From Armatimonadota bacterium (GTDB lineage Bacteria; Armatimonadota; Zipacnadia; Zipacnadales; JABUFB01), in assembly GCA_013314775.1 (NCBI GenBank), contig JABUFB010000005.1, positions 186,001-250,000 on the forward strand: a stretch of DNA of 64,000 bases, in the 5' to 3' direction. The notes below the pieces were generated by a model that worked only from the letters and a program-made list of their open reading frames with translations, was not told the DNA's origin and searched no databases. Below, piece after piece: positions 25,339 through 35,268 of this stretch (its first letter is position 1; every line of letters begins with the position of its first letter). Made by a program: the position numbers and the translations under genes.

Positions 25339-26879
25339 GGCGCGCGGTTACCTCGCAGGAACGCCAGGCAGTAGAGGGCAGCCCAGATCAGCACCAGCGG
25401 CAGATCGCCCATGCGGTGGTAGGGAGTGATCGCGTCTCGCGCGTAGATTGTCTCGGTCGCGATGCCCTCGGTGAAAACGGGCACGCTGGCGATCTGCTCG
25501 CCGTAGGGGTCGTAGATAGCGCTCTCCCCGGATGTGGCGGCTCGGCAGACATACCGCCTGCTCTCGACTGCTCGAATGGGCGCGGTGTGGCTGTGCTGGG
25601 CGGGTTCGATCGTCTGCCCTTCCCAGGGATCACCCGTCATGAAGACAATGGCCTGGGCGCCCAGAGCGCAGATCTCCCGGCTCGCGTCCGGGAACATCGC
25701 CTCGAAGCAGATGAGCGGCGCTACCTTCACGCCTTTGACGTCCATGAGTGTGCGCTCGTGTCCCGGGGTAAAGTCCCTCTGCCGGATCGGGTAGCGGTTC
25801 AGGAACTGGAGATGCTCCCGGAAGGGCACATACTCCCCGAAAGCCACAAGGTCAACTTTGTAGTACTCATCGACGCGCTGGCCAGTCGGGTCGTAGAGTA
25901 TGGCGGCGTTGTAGTACACGCCATCAATGTCCTCCAAGGCGCCGGCCAGAAGGTAGCCCCCAGTCTCGCGGGCTGCATCGCGCGCTGCGAGATCCAACTC
26001 GGGCCACTGCTGGATGTAGCTGGGAAGCGCGGCCTCGGGCCAAACGGTCAGGTCGGTCTCGTCCGGCACCAGTTGCGAGAGCCGCAGGTAGGTTAGGCGG
26101 GAGCGCTCCATGTCCTCCTCAGTCACGCTGGCGCGAGGCGAGCAGTTGCCTTCGGCCACCGTCACCTCCAGCGACTGACCCTCCTCAGGGCTCCGAACCT
26201 TTATGGTGAAAGCTCCCCAAATGTAAGAGAGGATGAGCAGGACGTAGCAGGCTACGGCCACCCGCGCAGATGCTTGCGACCACCACTTCAGGGGAGCGTC
26301 GGCACGCAGCAGGGGCATCGGCAGCACACCGAGCAGGGCCTGGGAGAGCGCCGCGTTCACGCAGGCGATCGCGAAAGTCAAGCCGAACTGGCCGACAATG
26401 CTGACCACCTGAAGGATCGGTATCTGGTCGAATTGCGAGAAGGCGAGGTCGCCGCCAGTGAATGGGATCGGGATCGCGTGGGCACGCAGATAGGCGCATA
26501 GCGTCCAGGCAGTCGCGCCGCCTAACACCCTCCAGCCCGGCCGGACCAGGCGCATGGCAGGCCCTGCCGCGACACCAAATATGAACCCGAAGAACGCCTG
26601 ATACAGGGCCGCAATCGCCCAAGGGAAGGTTCCGTAGGGCAGCAAGAACTGAACGTAGTGCCCAAAGAACACCAGCGCAAAGACGAAGCCGCACAGCCCC
26701 CCCTGCAGGACTGTGCGGGTCTGGCTCAGCGCGAAGAAAAGCGGCACGAGCGCGACCCAGGCCAACGGTCCCAGGTCGGTCGGGGGGAAGGCCAGGATCA
26801 GCAGTACCGCTGAGATCATCGAATACCCCACTAGCGCGGGAACGCTGATGTACCGGGGCAGGGGAGAGGCTTCGTTCAT
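25335..26879 (-). CDS. lnt: Apolipoprotein N-acyltransferase
   Basis: 514 residues with at least six N-terminal membrane helices followed by a periplasmic nitrilase-fold domain and a final helix. The catalytic triad is visible: Glu in TVWPEAALP, Lys in YYKVDLVAFGEYVP, Cys in LICFEAMFP. Lnt adds the third acyl chain to lipoproteins in the inner membrane and is typical of didermic bacteria; lipoprotein substrates include the product at 34183-35268. Starts 25 bases after the aminotransferase stop. Confidence 0.93.
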   Translation of the reverse strand: MNEASPLPRYISVPALVGYSMISAVLLILAFPPTDLGPLAWVALVPLFFALSQTRTVLQGGLCGFVFALVFFGHYVQFLLPYGTFPWAIAALYQAFFGFIFGVAAGPAMRLVRPGWRVLGGATAWTLCAYLRAHAIPIPFTGGDLAFSQFDQIPILQVVSIVGQFGLTFAIACVNAALSQALLGVLPMPLLRADAPLKWWSQASARVAVACYVLLILSYIWGAFTIKVRSPEEGQSLEVTVAEGNCSPRASVTEEDMERSRLTYLRLSQLVPDETDLTVWPEAALPSYIQQWPELDLAARDAARETGGYLLAGALEDIDGVYYNAAILYDPTGQRVDEYYKVDLVAFGEYVPFREHLQFLNRYPIRQRDFTPGHERTLMDVKGVKVAPLICFEAMFPDASREICALGAQAIVFMTGDPWEGQTIEPAQHSHTAPIRAVESRRYVCRAATSGESAIYDPYGEQIASVPVFTEGIATETIYARDAITPYHRMGDLPLVLIWAALYCLAFLRGNRAP

Positions 26880-26904
26880 TAGCGTCGCCCCTCGCAGGGC
26901 GCCA

Positions 26905-28107
26905 TCACTCCTCGATCCTGACCTTGCCAGCCTTGAGCTTGTCGAGGAAGCGCTCCATCCGCACGAGCGCCTCCTTCAGGTTCTCCATGCTTGTGGCGTA
27001 GGTGCAGCGAAGATAGCCTTCACCCGACTTGCCGAATGCGGTGCCCGGGACCGCTGCGACGTTCTCCTCGAACAGCAGCGCCCGTGAGAACTGTTTGGAC
27101 GTCAGGCCCGTGTGAGAGATCGACGGGAAGGCGTAGAACGCGCCTTTGGCCTCGAAGCAGGGCAGGCCAATGTCATTGAGGCCTTTGATGAAGACGCGCC
27201 TGCGCTGATCATACTGGCGTACCATGTCCTGCATTTCGCGTTCGCAGTTGGTCAACGCCTCGATCGCCCCGATCTGACCCATGATTGGCGCGCACAGGGC
27301 CGTATAGGCGTGGAGCCGCACCATGCCCTCGATCACCTGGGCTGGGCCACATGCGTACCCGATGCGCCAACCTGTCATCGCGTAGGCCTTTGAGAAGCCG
27401 TTCATCAGCAGCGTGCGTTCGCGCGCTCCCGGCAGCGCCGGGAAACACGTATGCTCGCCAACGTAGGTCATGTGGCAGTAGATCTCATCTGAGACGACGA
27501 ACAGGTCGTGCGCGGCGGCCAGTTCAGCAATCGCGGCCAAGTCTTTCCGCGGCATGATGGTCCCCGTCGGGTTGCTCGGGTAACCCAGGATGATCCCCCT
27601 GGTTCGCTCCGTGATCGCTCTTTTCAGGTCGCCAGCCGTAGGCCGGAAATCGGTGTCAATCGTGGTGGGTATGGTCACTGGCACCCCGCCGGCCATCGAA
27701 ACGCATGCCGGGTAGGAGACATAACATGGCTCCGGCACGAGCACCTCATCGCCCGGGTTGAGCAGGGCGCGCATCGCGGCGTCCATGGCCTCGCTGACGC
27801 CCATGGTGACGACGATCTCGGTCTCCGGATCGTACTCCACGCCGTAACGAGACTGGATGTCAGCGGCGATTGCGCGTCGCAGCTCGATCATCCCGTAGTT
27901 GCTGGTGTAGGACGTCATGCCCCTGCGAAGACTGTCGATCACCGCGTCGCATATCTTCCACGGGGTCGCAAAATCGGGTTCGCCCACGCCCAGGCTGATG
28001 ACGTTATCCATCCCCAGGACGAGGTCGAAGAACTCGCGGATGCCGGACGGCGGCATCTCTTCAACCGCCCGCGATATTCGCAAGGCCTGGCACGGACCGG
28101 TGTTCAT
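26905..28107 (-). CDS. Class I/II PLP-dependent aminotransferase
   Basis: 400 residues. SLGVGEPDFATPW, YTSNYGMIELRRAIA, GYPSNPTGTI, VVSDEIYCHMTY, the PLP Lys in MNGFSKAYAMTGWRIGYA and the C-terminal LRCTYATS with the carboxylate-binding Arg are all present. The closest pattern is AspC/PatA-like (aspartate, N-acetyl-diaminopimelate or aromatic amino acids). Its ATG overlaps the stop of the Lrp-type regulator gene by 4 bases, a frequently conserved pair that suggests amino-acid-responsive control. Confidence 0.9.
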   Translation of the reverse strand: MNTGPCQALRISRAVEEMPPSGIREFFDLVLGMDNVISLGVGEPDFATPWKICDAVIDSLRRGMTSYTSNYGMIELRRAIAADIQSRYGVEYDPETEIVVTMGVSEAMDAAMRALLNPGDEVLVPEPCYVSYPACVSMAGGVPVTIPTTIDTDFRPTAGDLKRAITERTRGIILGYPSNPTGTIMPRKDLAAIAELAAAHDLFVVSDEIYCHMTYVGEHTCFPALPGARERTLLMNGFSKAYAMTGWRIGYACGPAQVIEGMVRLHAYTALCAPIMGQIGAIEALTNCEREMQDMVRQYDQRRRVFIKGLNDIGLPCFEAKGAFYAFPSISHTGLTSKQFSRALLFEENVAAVPGTAFGKSGEGYLRCTYATSMENLKEALVRMERFLDKLKAGKVRIEE

Positions 28108-28583
28108 GGGCTCACCGCCAGTCGGTTGGTGGCATGCCGGCCATCAATGGATATGCCTTCCAGCTTGTAGGTCTTCAGCACGAAAGCAGTAGTCGTGCTG
28201 CGCACCCCAGGTATCGGTGCGAGCTTCTCAGCCACGAACCGCGCTATCTCGCGGAAGTCCTCACCTTCAACCACAACGTGCAGGTCGAAGCCGCCAGACA
28301 TCAGATACACGGAGTGGACCTCTTCGAACTGGCTGATGTACTCTGCGATCTTGTCAAAGCCCGTCCCGTGCTCCGGGCTCGCACCCACATTGATGAAGGC
28401 GAAAACCTTGGGGTTGTCGGTGCTTTCCCAGTTCACAACGGCCGTGTGCCCGAGCAGTATCTTCCGCGACTGGGCTTCACCGATCGCCGCTTCGACTTGC
28501 TTCACATCGATCCCGAGCCGATCGGCGATCTCCTGCGTCGAAAGACGGGCATCGCTCTCGAGGAGTTCGAGTATCTCACGCAA
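28104..28583 (-). CDS. Lrp/AsnC family transcriptional regulator
   Basis: 159 residues. TTG start at 28583 with GGAGGTGACAGGTC upstream. A short N-terminal winged HTH (LSTQEIADRLGIDVKQVEAAIGEAQSRKIL) leads into a RAM/AsnC effector domain (VFAFINVGASPEHGTGFDKIAEYI, VYLMSGGFDLHVVVEG). Such proteins form octamers that sense amino acids. First gene of the unit with the aminotransferase, lnt and PuuD-like genes. Confidence 0.9.
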   Translation of the reverse strand: MREILELLESDARLSTQEIADRLGIDVKQVEAAIGEAQSRKILLGHTAVVNWESTDNPKVFAFINVGASPEHGTGFDKIAEYISQFEEVHSVYLMSGGFDLHVVVEGEDFREIARFVAEKLAPIPGVRSTTTAFVLKTYKLEGISIDGRHATNRLAVSP

Positions 28584-28640
28584 GACCTGTCACCTCCATG
28601 ATGCTCTGCGGGGCCGAAAGTGCCGGCCCGAGTGGGTCAG

Positions 28641-29606
28641 CTATCTGGCAGACGGCGCTGGCGGCGCGCTCGACTCCGGGCAATCCTCGGGGCACGCCCC
28701 ATCGAGGCAAGGCTCAACATGAATCATCACCTGGGCGCTGGGGAATGCGCTCCTGATGTCCTGCTCAAGATGGTCGGTCAGCGCATGGGCTGTGCTGACG
28801 GGCACATCGCGGCAGACCACGAGATGCAGATCGATGTGCCGCTCGTGTCCCGCCTGACGAGTCCGCAACTCATGATACTCCACGAACATCCCCGAATGCG
28901 CGCTGATGATCGCCTCGATGCGTGCGATCTCCTCCGTCGGCAGCGCGCGGTCGACCAGTTGCGCAAGTGACTGCGACGCGATCCTCCAGCCCTGACCCAT
29001 CACCAAGAGCCCGACCAGTATGGCCAGTGCAGGGTCTACCCAGTGAACGGCTCGCCCCGCCTGATCGAATCCGTAAGCGACCGAAAGGCCGACAAACACC
29101 CCTGCAGAAGTCCAGACATCCGCTGTCAGATGAGCCGCGTCCGCGTGCAGAGCGATTGACTCGTGGCGGTTCGCGACGTGGCGCAGGTGCGCTGAGACCA
29201 CGATGTTTGCGAGCGCAGACACGCCCATGACCGCGATCGCCGGGCCGTGCTCAAGCTCGTGCCCCTGCCCCAGAAGCATGTCGCGTATGGCAGTGGCGAT
29301 TATCGCCAGGGCGGCCACCACTATCAGTGCCGCCTCGATGGCTCCCGAGAGCGCCTCAAACTTGCCGTGACCGAAGGCATGTCTTCGGTCTGCCGGCTGG
29401 CTGGCCTTGCGCACGCTGAACAGCGCAAGTAGCGCGGCTACAAGGTCATTCCCCGAATGGAGTGCTTCAGAGATAACACTCACCGATCCGGTGAGAAGGC
29501 CTATAGTCAGTTTGGCGCCGGTTAGAAGGCTATTCGACAGAACTGAGACCATGGCCGCACGGCCCGTCTCTCTGCCCCGGACGTCTGGCCCCTGTTCTGA
29601 CGACAT
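28641..29606 (-). CDS. Cation diffusion facilitator (CDF) family transporter
   Basis: 321 residues from ATG at 29606 (GAGGAGCAG before it). Six membrane helices and a C-terminal cytoplasmic domain. Helix 2 site reads ISEALHSGNDLV and helix 5 site HADAAHLTADVW, the HxxxD of CDF proteins; in helix 2 the usual first Asp is Glu. The cytoplasmic domain contains HELRTRQAGHERHIDLHLVV. The last 20 residues are Cys/Pro-rich (CLDGACPEDCPESS), a possible extra metal site. Exports divalent cations such as Zn, Fe or Mn. Confidence 0.88.
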   Translation of the reverse strand: MSSEQGPDVRGRETGRAAMVSVLSNSLLTGAKLTIGLLTGSVSVISEALHSGNDLVAALLALFSVRKASQPADRRHAFGHGKFEALSGAIEAALIVVAALAIIATAIRDMLLGQGHELEHGPAIAVMGVSALANIVVSAHLRHVANRHESIALHADAAHLTADVWTSAGVFVGLSVAYGFDQAGRAVHWVDPALAILVGLLVMGQGWRIASQSLAQLVDRALPTEEIARIEAIISAHSGMFVEYHELRTRQAGHERHIDLHLVVCRDVPVSTAHALTDHLEQDIRSAFPSAQVMIHVEPCLDGACPEDCPESSAPPAPSAR

Positions 29607-29645
29607 CTGCTCCTCACCTCCGCCTCGCGTTGACGGGTTGCGAAA

Positions 29646-29676
29646 CTGGGCGGTGGCCCAGGAGCCGACCGCCCAG
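29646..29676 (-). terminator. Hairpin after secF
   Basis: Perfect 9-bp stem CTGGGCGGT and ACCGCCCAG with a 13-base loop, followed on the minus strand by TTTCGC. It separates secF (stop 29713) from the CDF transporter gene. Confidence 0.5.
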
Positions 29677-29712
29677 CTATCTTGGTACGCATCCAGGCTT
29701 GAGAAGAAGCCG

Positions 29713-30909
29713 CTAGAACCGGCGCTTCTTGCTCTTCCGCGCCTTCTCCTTGGCCCTTTTCTCACGGCGTTCCTCACGCTTCTGGGCCGTCTCCTCGTCC
29801 ACCTCACGCGAACGCTCCGCCTGCTCTTCCTGCTTGAGCCGCGCGATCACGCTGTCCTGGCTGACCTTGGAAGCACCAGAGTCATGCGGCGCGTCAGATA
29901 CATCCGAGCCCCCGTTCCCGGCGGCGGACCTGACCGTTCGCCCACGTGCCGCCGCGACTGCCTGGGCCCGCTCACGGGCTGCTTTCCCCTCCCAAAGGAC
30001 CACGATCGGGCTGCTGATGAAGATCGACGAGTAGGCGCCAACGGTGATCCCGAACAGCAGTGCCAGTGAGAAGCTGGCGATGGACTGGCCACCCAGGAAA
30101 TACAGGGAGATCAAGGGTAGCAAAGTAGTCAACGTCGTGTTGATCGAGCGCGCCATCGTCTGCAGAAGGCTTGAGTTCACCGTCTCCGCGAAATTCGCGC
30201 GGCGTCGCAGACGCATGTTCTCGCGGATGCGGTCGAAGATGATGACGGCATCGTTGATGGAGTAACCGAGAATGGTCAGAATTGCCGCCACGAAAGACGA
30301 GTCCAGTTCCACCTGGAGCAGGGCCATCATGCCGATCGTGAAGAAAGCATCGTGAACCAGGCCGATCACACCCGCCACCGCGAAGCGGAACTCGTAGCGA
30401 ACCGTGATATAGATCAGAATCAGGGCCCAGCCGAGCACCAGCGCCAGTATTGCATTATTCTGTAGGTCGCGACCCACCACGGGACCCACCGTCTCGCGTC
30501 CCAGGTCCCGGATCTGGCCTTTGTCGGGAAACAGCTCTTTGAGGCCTGCAACGATCTGCGCGTCGCGCTTCGCAGCTTCCTCGTCATTGGCGACGGCGGG
30601 GGCACGCAGGTAGAGGGCGGTCAGTGCACCCTGTTGGTCGCCGACGATCTGCAACTGGGAGCTCTCCAGACCGATGCCGGCCAGCATGCCACGGACCTTC
30701 GCGAGCGTTGCCGGGACATCCGACTCGCTCTGTGCGAGCGGCTGCTCAAAGGAGTACCGGTGCAGGCTTCCGCCGGTGAAGTCGATGCCCAGGTTGAGGC
30801 CGCGGACACCCAGGGCGATCAGGCCGGCCAGAATCAGAAAGCCCGTGATAGAAAACCAGAGCTTGGTTTTGCCAATGATATCCCACTGTCTTGTGCGGAA
30901 GTACTCCAC
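29713..30909 (-). CDS. secF: Protein translocase subunit SecF
   Basis: 398 residues. GTG at 30909 with GGAGG 10 bases upstream; the frame is open further but without protein-like sequence. One N-terminal helix, the GIDFTGG motif, a periplasmic domain, then five helices with NDAVIIFDRIRENMRLRR. The Lys/Arg/Glu-rich C-terminus (EERREKRAKEKARKSKKRRF) is longer than usual. SecDF uses the proton gradient to pull proteins through SecYEG. Separate from but adjacent to secD, 76 bases apart. Confidence 0.94.
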   Translation of the reverse strand: MEYFRTRQWDIIGKTKLWFSITGFLILAGLIALGVRGLNLGIDFTGGSLHRYSFEQPLAQSESDVPATLAKVRGMLAGIGLESSQLQIVGDQQGALTALYLRAPAVANDEEAAKRDAQIVAGLKELFPDKGQIRDLGRETVGPVVGRDLQNNAILALVLGWALILIYITVRYEFRFAVAGVIGLVHDAFFTIGMMALLQVELDSSFVAAILTILGYSINDAVIIFDRIRENMRLRRRANFAETVNSSLLQTMARSINTTLTTLLPLISLYFLGGQSIASFSLALLFGITVGAYSSIFISSPIVVLWEGKAARERAQAVAAARGRTVRSAAGNGGSDVSDAPHDSGASKVSQDSVIARLKQEEQAERSREVDEETAQKREERREKRAKEKARKSKKRRF

Positions 30910-30985
30910 GTCGCAAGAACCTCCTTGGGCCCGGCAAAGAGACGCTGTCTGCGCCCAGATCGTGGACGGTTTTTGGTCGCTGCTC

Positions 30986-33019
30986 TTACTCGCGATCGAC
31001 GCCAAACAGTTTCAGATTGCGTCCGAGGCTGGACTCGGCCACCATGGTCACGAGCCAACGGGTGACTGTCACCGCGCTGAAGAGCGAGCAGAGAATACCG
31101 ATCGCAAGCACGGTTGCGAAGCTCTTGATGAGGCTGGTCCCGAGGAAGTACAGGACTGCCGTGACGATGAGCGTCGTAACGTTGGAGTCCAGGATTGCTG
31201 TCCAGGCGCGGTCGAAGCCGGCCGAGACGGCAGCCCGCAGGGACTTTCCGGCCCACAGCTCCTCTTTCATACGCTCAAAGATCAACACGTTGGCGTCCAC
31301 TGCCATGCCTATTGACAGGATGATCCCGGCAATACCCGGAAGCGTCAGGGTGATCCCGCCAACCCCTTTGATGGCCTGTGACGCGGCCATGACAGCGATC
31401 ACGAGCAACACGTAGATTATCAGGGCGATATCCGCAAGCAGGCCGGGAAGCTTGTAGTAGAGCACCATGAACGCGAGTACCAGGAGCAGCCCGAGCATCC
31501 CTGCTTTGACGCTGCGCTCAACCGAGTCCTGCCCGAGGGTCGCGCTGACGGTCCGGTTCTCCGCGATCTCCAGCGGCACCGGCAGCGCGCCTGCGTTCAG
31601 AAGCAGGCGAAGGTCGCCGGCCTCTTCGGCGCTGAAGTTGCCCTCGATGACGCCCTCACCGGGAATCGGGCTCTTGATTACCGGGGCCATCTGGCACTGG
31701 TCATCGAGCACGATCGCCATCAAGCGCCCGACATTCTTCCGGGTGAACTCGTGGAATGCTCTCTTTCTGTTGGCCTTCAACTCGAAGGTGACTTCCCACT
31801 CACCAGCGCCGTCACCGGGCACAACCCTGGACGTTGGTACAAGATCAGAACCGCGGAACTCCGCCTTCGACTCTGCAAGCACCCGGTCCCAACCCACAAG
31901 TTGGCCGCTGCGCTTGTCGCGCCACTCATCATACATTTCGCCGCCAGGCGATGCGTTCTCATACTGCTGAGGGATGAGCCGGAATTCGAGCATCGCGGTG
32001 CTCTTCAGGATCGAGGTAACGCGTTCCGGGTCCTTGACGCCCGGGATTTCAACGATGATCTGATCCCTGCCCTGTTTCTGTATCACCGGTTCGCGGATTT
32101 CGCCCATGGCGTACAGGCGGCGATCGATGACGTTCTTCACCTTGTCGGCCGTATCCTCGGCAATGGTGATGACCTCGAACTCTTCGTCGGGAGGGTTGAT
32201 CGTCTTGTAGTTGGGGTAGATGCTCTGCAGTGTGCGCAACACAAGGCTTCGCTGCTGCTTGGCCAGCCGCTCATCGCCAGCGTGGGTCTTGACGATCAGC
32301 CTGTGCGGGGAGACCGCACTGGCCTCAACCGTTCCGGCCTCGGCAAGCCCGGCCCGCACGAGTTCGGTGACCACGCGCTTTTCCAACTCGGCGCGGGTCA
32401 TCTTGGGCGCTTGGGCCGCGCCAGATTCTGATGCCTCGGGCGTCTGTGCATCGCTCGGGGACGAATAAAGCGGTTCGGCACGGCCCTCTTCTTCCGAGGT
32501 CACGAAAGCCATGCTCGCGTAGGGAAGACAGCGCAGGACAACATGCAGGCCGCCCTGAAGGTCGAGACCCAGCTTCACTTTCGGGGAAGGCGGGTAGAAG
32601 GCGAGGATGCCACCAAGTTGGCTGATGGGCTGCTCAACCTCTTCCTGCTGCACACGCCCGACCAACTGAACCGACGAGTACTTGGCCTTCAGCGCCTCGA
32701 GGATCTTCTGCTCATCGGCCTTCGCCTGCTCTTCATCCAGCGCATAGGTCTTCACACGCACGAGATCGTTCGCGAGGAGAGTAACTTCCTCAATGTCCTC
32801 ATCGTTGAAGCCGCCGGCAACGAGAGCCTGCAGGACTTCGTCCGCCTTGGCCTCATACTCGCTCTTGGCTTCTGCGATGGGTTTGTCGAAGCGATACTCG
32901 AAGGCCGCTTCGGGGGCGACTGGAGCCGGCGGGCGGCGGATCGGCTGGAAGCCGATTAGAAAGGAGATCACCGCTATGAGGACGAGCATCAGCAGCCACA
33001 GCCTGGTCCGTGCTTGCAT
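30986..33019 (-). CDS. secD: Protein translocase subunit SecD
   Basis: 677 residues from ATG at 33019 with GGGGAG 8 bases upstream. An N-terminal helix, the conserved KLGLDLQGGLHVVL block, a large periplasmic domain with ITIAEDTADKVKNVIDRR and the P1 head, and the six-helix RND core with GMAVDANVLIFERMKEEL. A variable insert around residues 180-200 is acidic and Ala-rich. Works with SecF in late export. Confidence 0.94.
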   Translation of the reverse strand: MQARTRLWLLMLVLIAVISFLIGFQPIRRPPAPVAPEAAFEYRFDKPIAEAKSEYEAKADEVLQALVAGGFNDEDIEEVTLLANDLVRVKTYALDEEQAKADEQKILEALKAKYSSVQLVGRVQQEEVEQPISQLGGILAFYPPSPKVKLGLDLQGGLHVVLRCLPYASMAFVTSEEEGRAEPLYSSPSDAQTPEASESGAAQAPKMTRAELEKRVVTELVRAGLAEAGTVEASAVSPHRLIVKTHAGDERLAKQQRSLVLRTLQSIYPNYKTINPPDEEFEVITIAEDTADKVKNVIDRRLYAMGEIREPVIQKQGRDQIIVEIPGVKDPERVTSILKSTAMLEFRLIPQQYENASPGGEMYDEWRDKRSGQLVGWDRVLAESKAEFRGSDLVPTSRVVPGDGAGEWEVTFELKANRKRAFHEFTRKNVGRLMAIVLDDQCQMAPVIKSPIPGEGVIEGNFSAEEAGDLRLLLNAGALPVPLEIAENRTVSATLGQDSVERSVKAGMLGLLLVLAFMVLYYKLPGLLADIALIIYVLLVIAVMAASQAIKGVGGITLTLPGIAGIILSIGMAVDANVLIFERMKEELWAGKSLRAAVSAGFDRAWTAILDSNVTTLIVTAVLYFLGTSLIKSFATVLAIGILCSLFSAVTVTRWLVTMVAESSLGRNLKLFGVDRE

Positions 33020-33179
33020 GAACAGACTCCCCTTCTGGACATCGACCACGATCAGCGGTCATATCATGAGACAGGCCCGAACTGCGGAGCCCTGTGACTC
33101 GAGAACTCCCGCCCGGGGAAAAAAGTTCGCGCTGGCGATACCCGGCGCGAACTCCGGTCATCTCGTTTGAACACGGCAA

Positions 33180-33205
33180 GGCCGGGACAGGCGACCGTCC
33201 CGGCC
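33180..33205 (-). terminator. Hairpin after the pseudopilin gene
   Basis: Perfect 9-bp stem GGCCGGGAC (33180-33188) and GTCCCGGCC (33197-33205), 8-base loop, 26 bases after the stop codon. The minus-strand sequence contains CGGGACGGTCG as in the 251-bp repeat. Confidence 0.55.
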
Positions 33206-33230
33206 CATACCGACTGCGCAGACGTACAGT

Positions 33231-33941
33231 CTAGTCCAGTTCCGGAGTGAAATCGCTGGCCGCTGCCGTCTTCTGGAACTTGACGTGACCGTCGTAGTAA
33301 GCAACGTTGACGCCATCGTTGTGCCGGTGCATGCGATCCAAAACCTGGAGCGAGTTGACGTAGCTCGTGGTCTGGTTGTTGACCCAGGATGCGAAGGTTT
33401 GGGGCACCGGAGTGCTTCCCTCGCCCACGAAGTAGAACATGAAGGCGTTCCAGCTGGCCGCTGCCGCCGAACCCTCGAAATACCACCCATCCATGACCAT
33501 GAAGGTGCCCGCCGGGTCCTTGACCGCAGTCTCAGACAGAACTTCGCCCCGCTGCCCCATGACGGAACCCAGCGTGTAGAGATAGCTGGTCTCCGGAAGT
33601 GGAGAGTTGCGGTTGGGGCGTGAAATGTCATTGGCGTCCTTCGCGACCTCATTGCTTGGGCACTCGAAGATCTGGTCGTTGTTCACGTACGGGTACACGC
33701 AGTGGATCCAGCGGTACGGAATGCGGTTTTGGGCCATGTAGGCCATGACCGGCAGTTTTCCGTCATAATCAACGCGATACGAAGCGAAGGCAAGACCCAT
33801 CTGTTGGAGATTGCTGGCGCAGGACGCCTGCCGTGCTTTCTCCTTGGTCCTGGCGAAGACCGGGAAAAGAATGGCCGCCAGGATGGCGATAATGGCAATG
33901 ACCACGAGCAGTTCGATGAGCGTGAAACCTCTGGACCGCAT
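33231..33941 (-). CDS. Type II secretion-type pseudopilin (DUF1559-like)
   Basis: 236 residues beginning [17 protein letters not shown], a perfect prepilin peptidase site (Gly-Phe) and hydrophobic helix, then [20 protein letters not shown] and a variable globular domain ending [19 protein letters not shown]. Families with this ending are expanded in Armatimonadota and Planctomycetota and are thought to be pseudopilin or secretion-linked. Own promoter and terminator make it a single-gene unit. Confidence 0.92.
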   Translation of the reverse strand: MRSRGFTLIELLVVIAIIAILAAILFPVFARTKEKARQASCASNLQQMGLAFASYRVDYDGKLPVMAYMAQNRIPYRWIHCVYPYVNNDQIFECPSNEVAKDANDISRPNRNSPLPETSYLYTLGSVMGQRGEVLSETAVKDPAGTFMVMDGWYFEGSAAAASWNAFMFYFVGEGSTPVPQTFASWVNNQTTSYVNSLQVLDRMHRHNDGVNVAYYDGHVKFQKTAAASDFTPELD

Positions 33942-34027
33942 GACGTGTCACCGTCCCCCATAGTGTGGGTGTTATGCCTACAAACAACGGATGCTGCACG
34001 CCAAAGTTCGCCACCAAACGAGGGCAA

Positions 34028-34056
34028 ATTATAGGCCGCCCCCCATATGGTGTCAA
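34028..34056 (-). promoter_or_regulatory. Consensus promoter of the pseudopilin gene
   Basis: On the minus strand TTGACA (34056-34051), 17 bases, TATAAT (34033-34028), all perfect. The 5' leader is about 80 bases to the start at 33941. Confidence 0.9.
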
Positions 34057-34182
34057 GCAATTCACCCCCTGCAAGACCCTCGGCGGGGCCTTTCCCAGTC
34101 ACCTCCGTTCCGCCACCCGGGCAGCGGTGCAGGGGCACATTGCCGGCTGACGCCGATTGTCCCCCGCACCCCATCCAGGTGT

Positions 34183-35268
34183 CTACCGGCCTCGCATCTT
34201 GATGTGTCGAAGCACGGCCTGCCCGGCGACTTCCACGATCTCGTCCTCCTCAATGTCCGCCAGGGCCTGCCATGTTCCCGTGAGATGCCGGGCTGTAACG
34301 TCATCCGCATTCAGCTTCAGGCCCCGGACAACACGCTCGGCTACTGCGCCGCCCAGCACGTTTTCAAGCGCCGCCAGGGTGCTGATCGCGCTGTCATAGG
34401 CCGCTGTATCAAGGCCGGCCTTGAGCGGGTCTTCCTTGGGCGGGTTAGGAAGCAGGCCGCGCGAGACATACTCGGCGATCAGTGCAGCCATATCCGGCAT
34501 GTTGCGCTCGGCCGCGAGCTTGTCGGCGAGCCGCCCGATGCTCTGCTGATTGAGCAACTGGGTCCGAAGATAGACGGAGATACCTTGCTGCGGCCCCTTA
34601 CTCATCATCGAAGCCATGTCGATTGCCCATTCCACGCTGCCGGCGCCTGTCGGGCGACCATTGGTCTCAACGATGCGGCCAGGCGCGCGGATTGTCAGCG
34701 AAAAGCTCGGCTGCTGGCCCATCGCGCCCATGAGCCCCATTAGCGCATCACTGTCGAATCCCTCCTCGCCTCCATTGGCATCGTCGGCGGGCACGCCATC
34801 GGCCTGGGCGATCCGCTCGCCTGAGTGCAGCCATGCCTCGGAAGGCGCACCCATCGGTGATGTGGGCTCCAGCGGGATCTCGCCCTGGATCGTGTATTCG
34901 GTGGAGAACAGCCGCTGCACTACCTTGACATCAATATCGGCACCCGCGTCCTCGGGAACCGGCAGGAAAGCGGCCCCGGCAGGAGACGTTCCCCTGAGTA
35001 TCAGGCCCCGCCACCCCTCCTCCTGCAGCTCTTCTACCTGCCAATCGCCCGCGGGCAGGTTTTTCCTCATCTCTTCCAGTGGGTTCTCGCCCTCGGGCCC
35101 TTCACCGAGAGAAGCCAGCGCGTCGCTGATGCCGATTTCCAGCACTGTCTGGGCGGACCCATCCACCTTGAGCTGGACATCGGCCCGCACCCGGAAACAA
35201 CCAGTCATGAGACTCGCCAGGGCTGCCACTGCAATCAGCGTGAGGATGACCCGGCTAGTACCGACCAT
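34183..35268 (-). CDS. Putative lipoprotein, LppM/DUF3153-like
   Basis: 361 residues. ATG at 35268 opens a lipoprotein signal (RVILTLIAVAALASLMTGC, lipobox LMTG-C). The sequence after Cys, FRVRADVQLKVDGSAQTVLEIGIS, resembles LppM/DUF3153 membrane-anchored domains. A low-complexity DSDALMGLMGAMGQQP segment sits in the middle; the C-terminal third is helical. Function unknown. It overlaps the UroD-like stop by 14 bases. Substrate of Lnt encoded nearby. Confidence 0.7.
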   Translation of the reverse strand: MVGTSRVILTLIAVAALASLMTGCFRVRADVQLKVDGSAQTVLEIGISDALASLGEGPEGENPLEEMRKNLPAGDWQVEELQEEGWRGLILRGTSPAGAAFLPVPEDAGADIDVKVVQRLFSTEYTIQGEIPLEPTSPMGAPSEAWLHSGERIAQADGVPADDANGGEEGFDSDALMGLMGAMGQQPSFSLTIRAPGRIVETNGRPTGAGSVEWAIDMASMMSKGPQQGISVYLRTQLLNQQSIGRLADKLAAERNMPDMAALIAEYVSRGLLPNPPKEDPLKAGLDTAAYDSAISTLAALENVLGGAVAERVVRGLKLNADDVTARHLTGTWQALADIEEDEIVEVAGQAVLRHIKMRGR

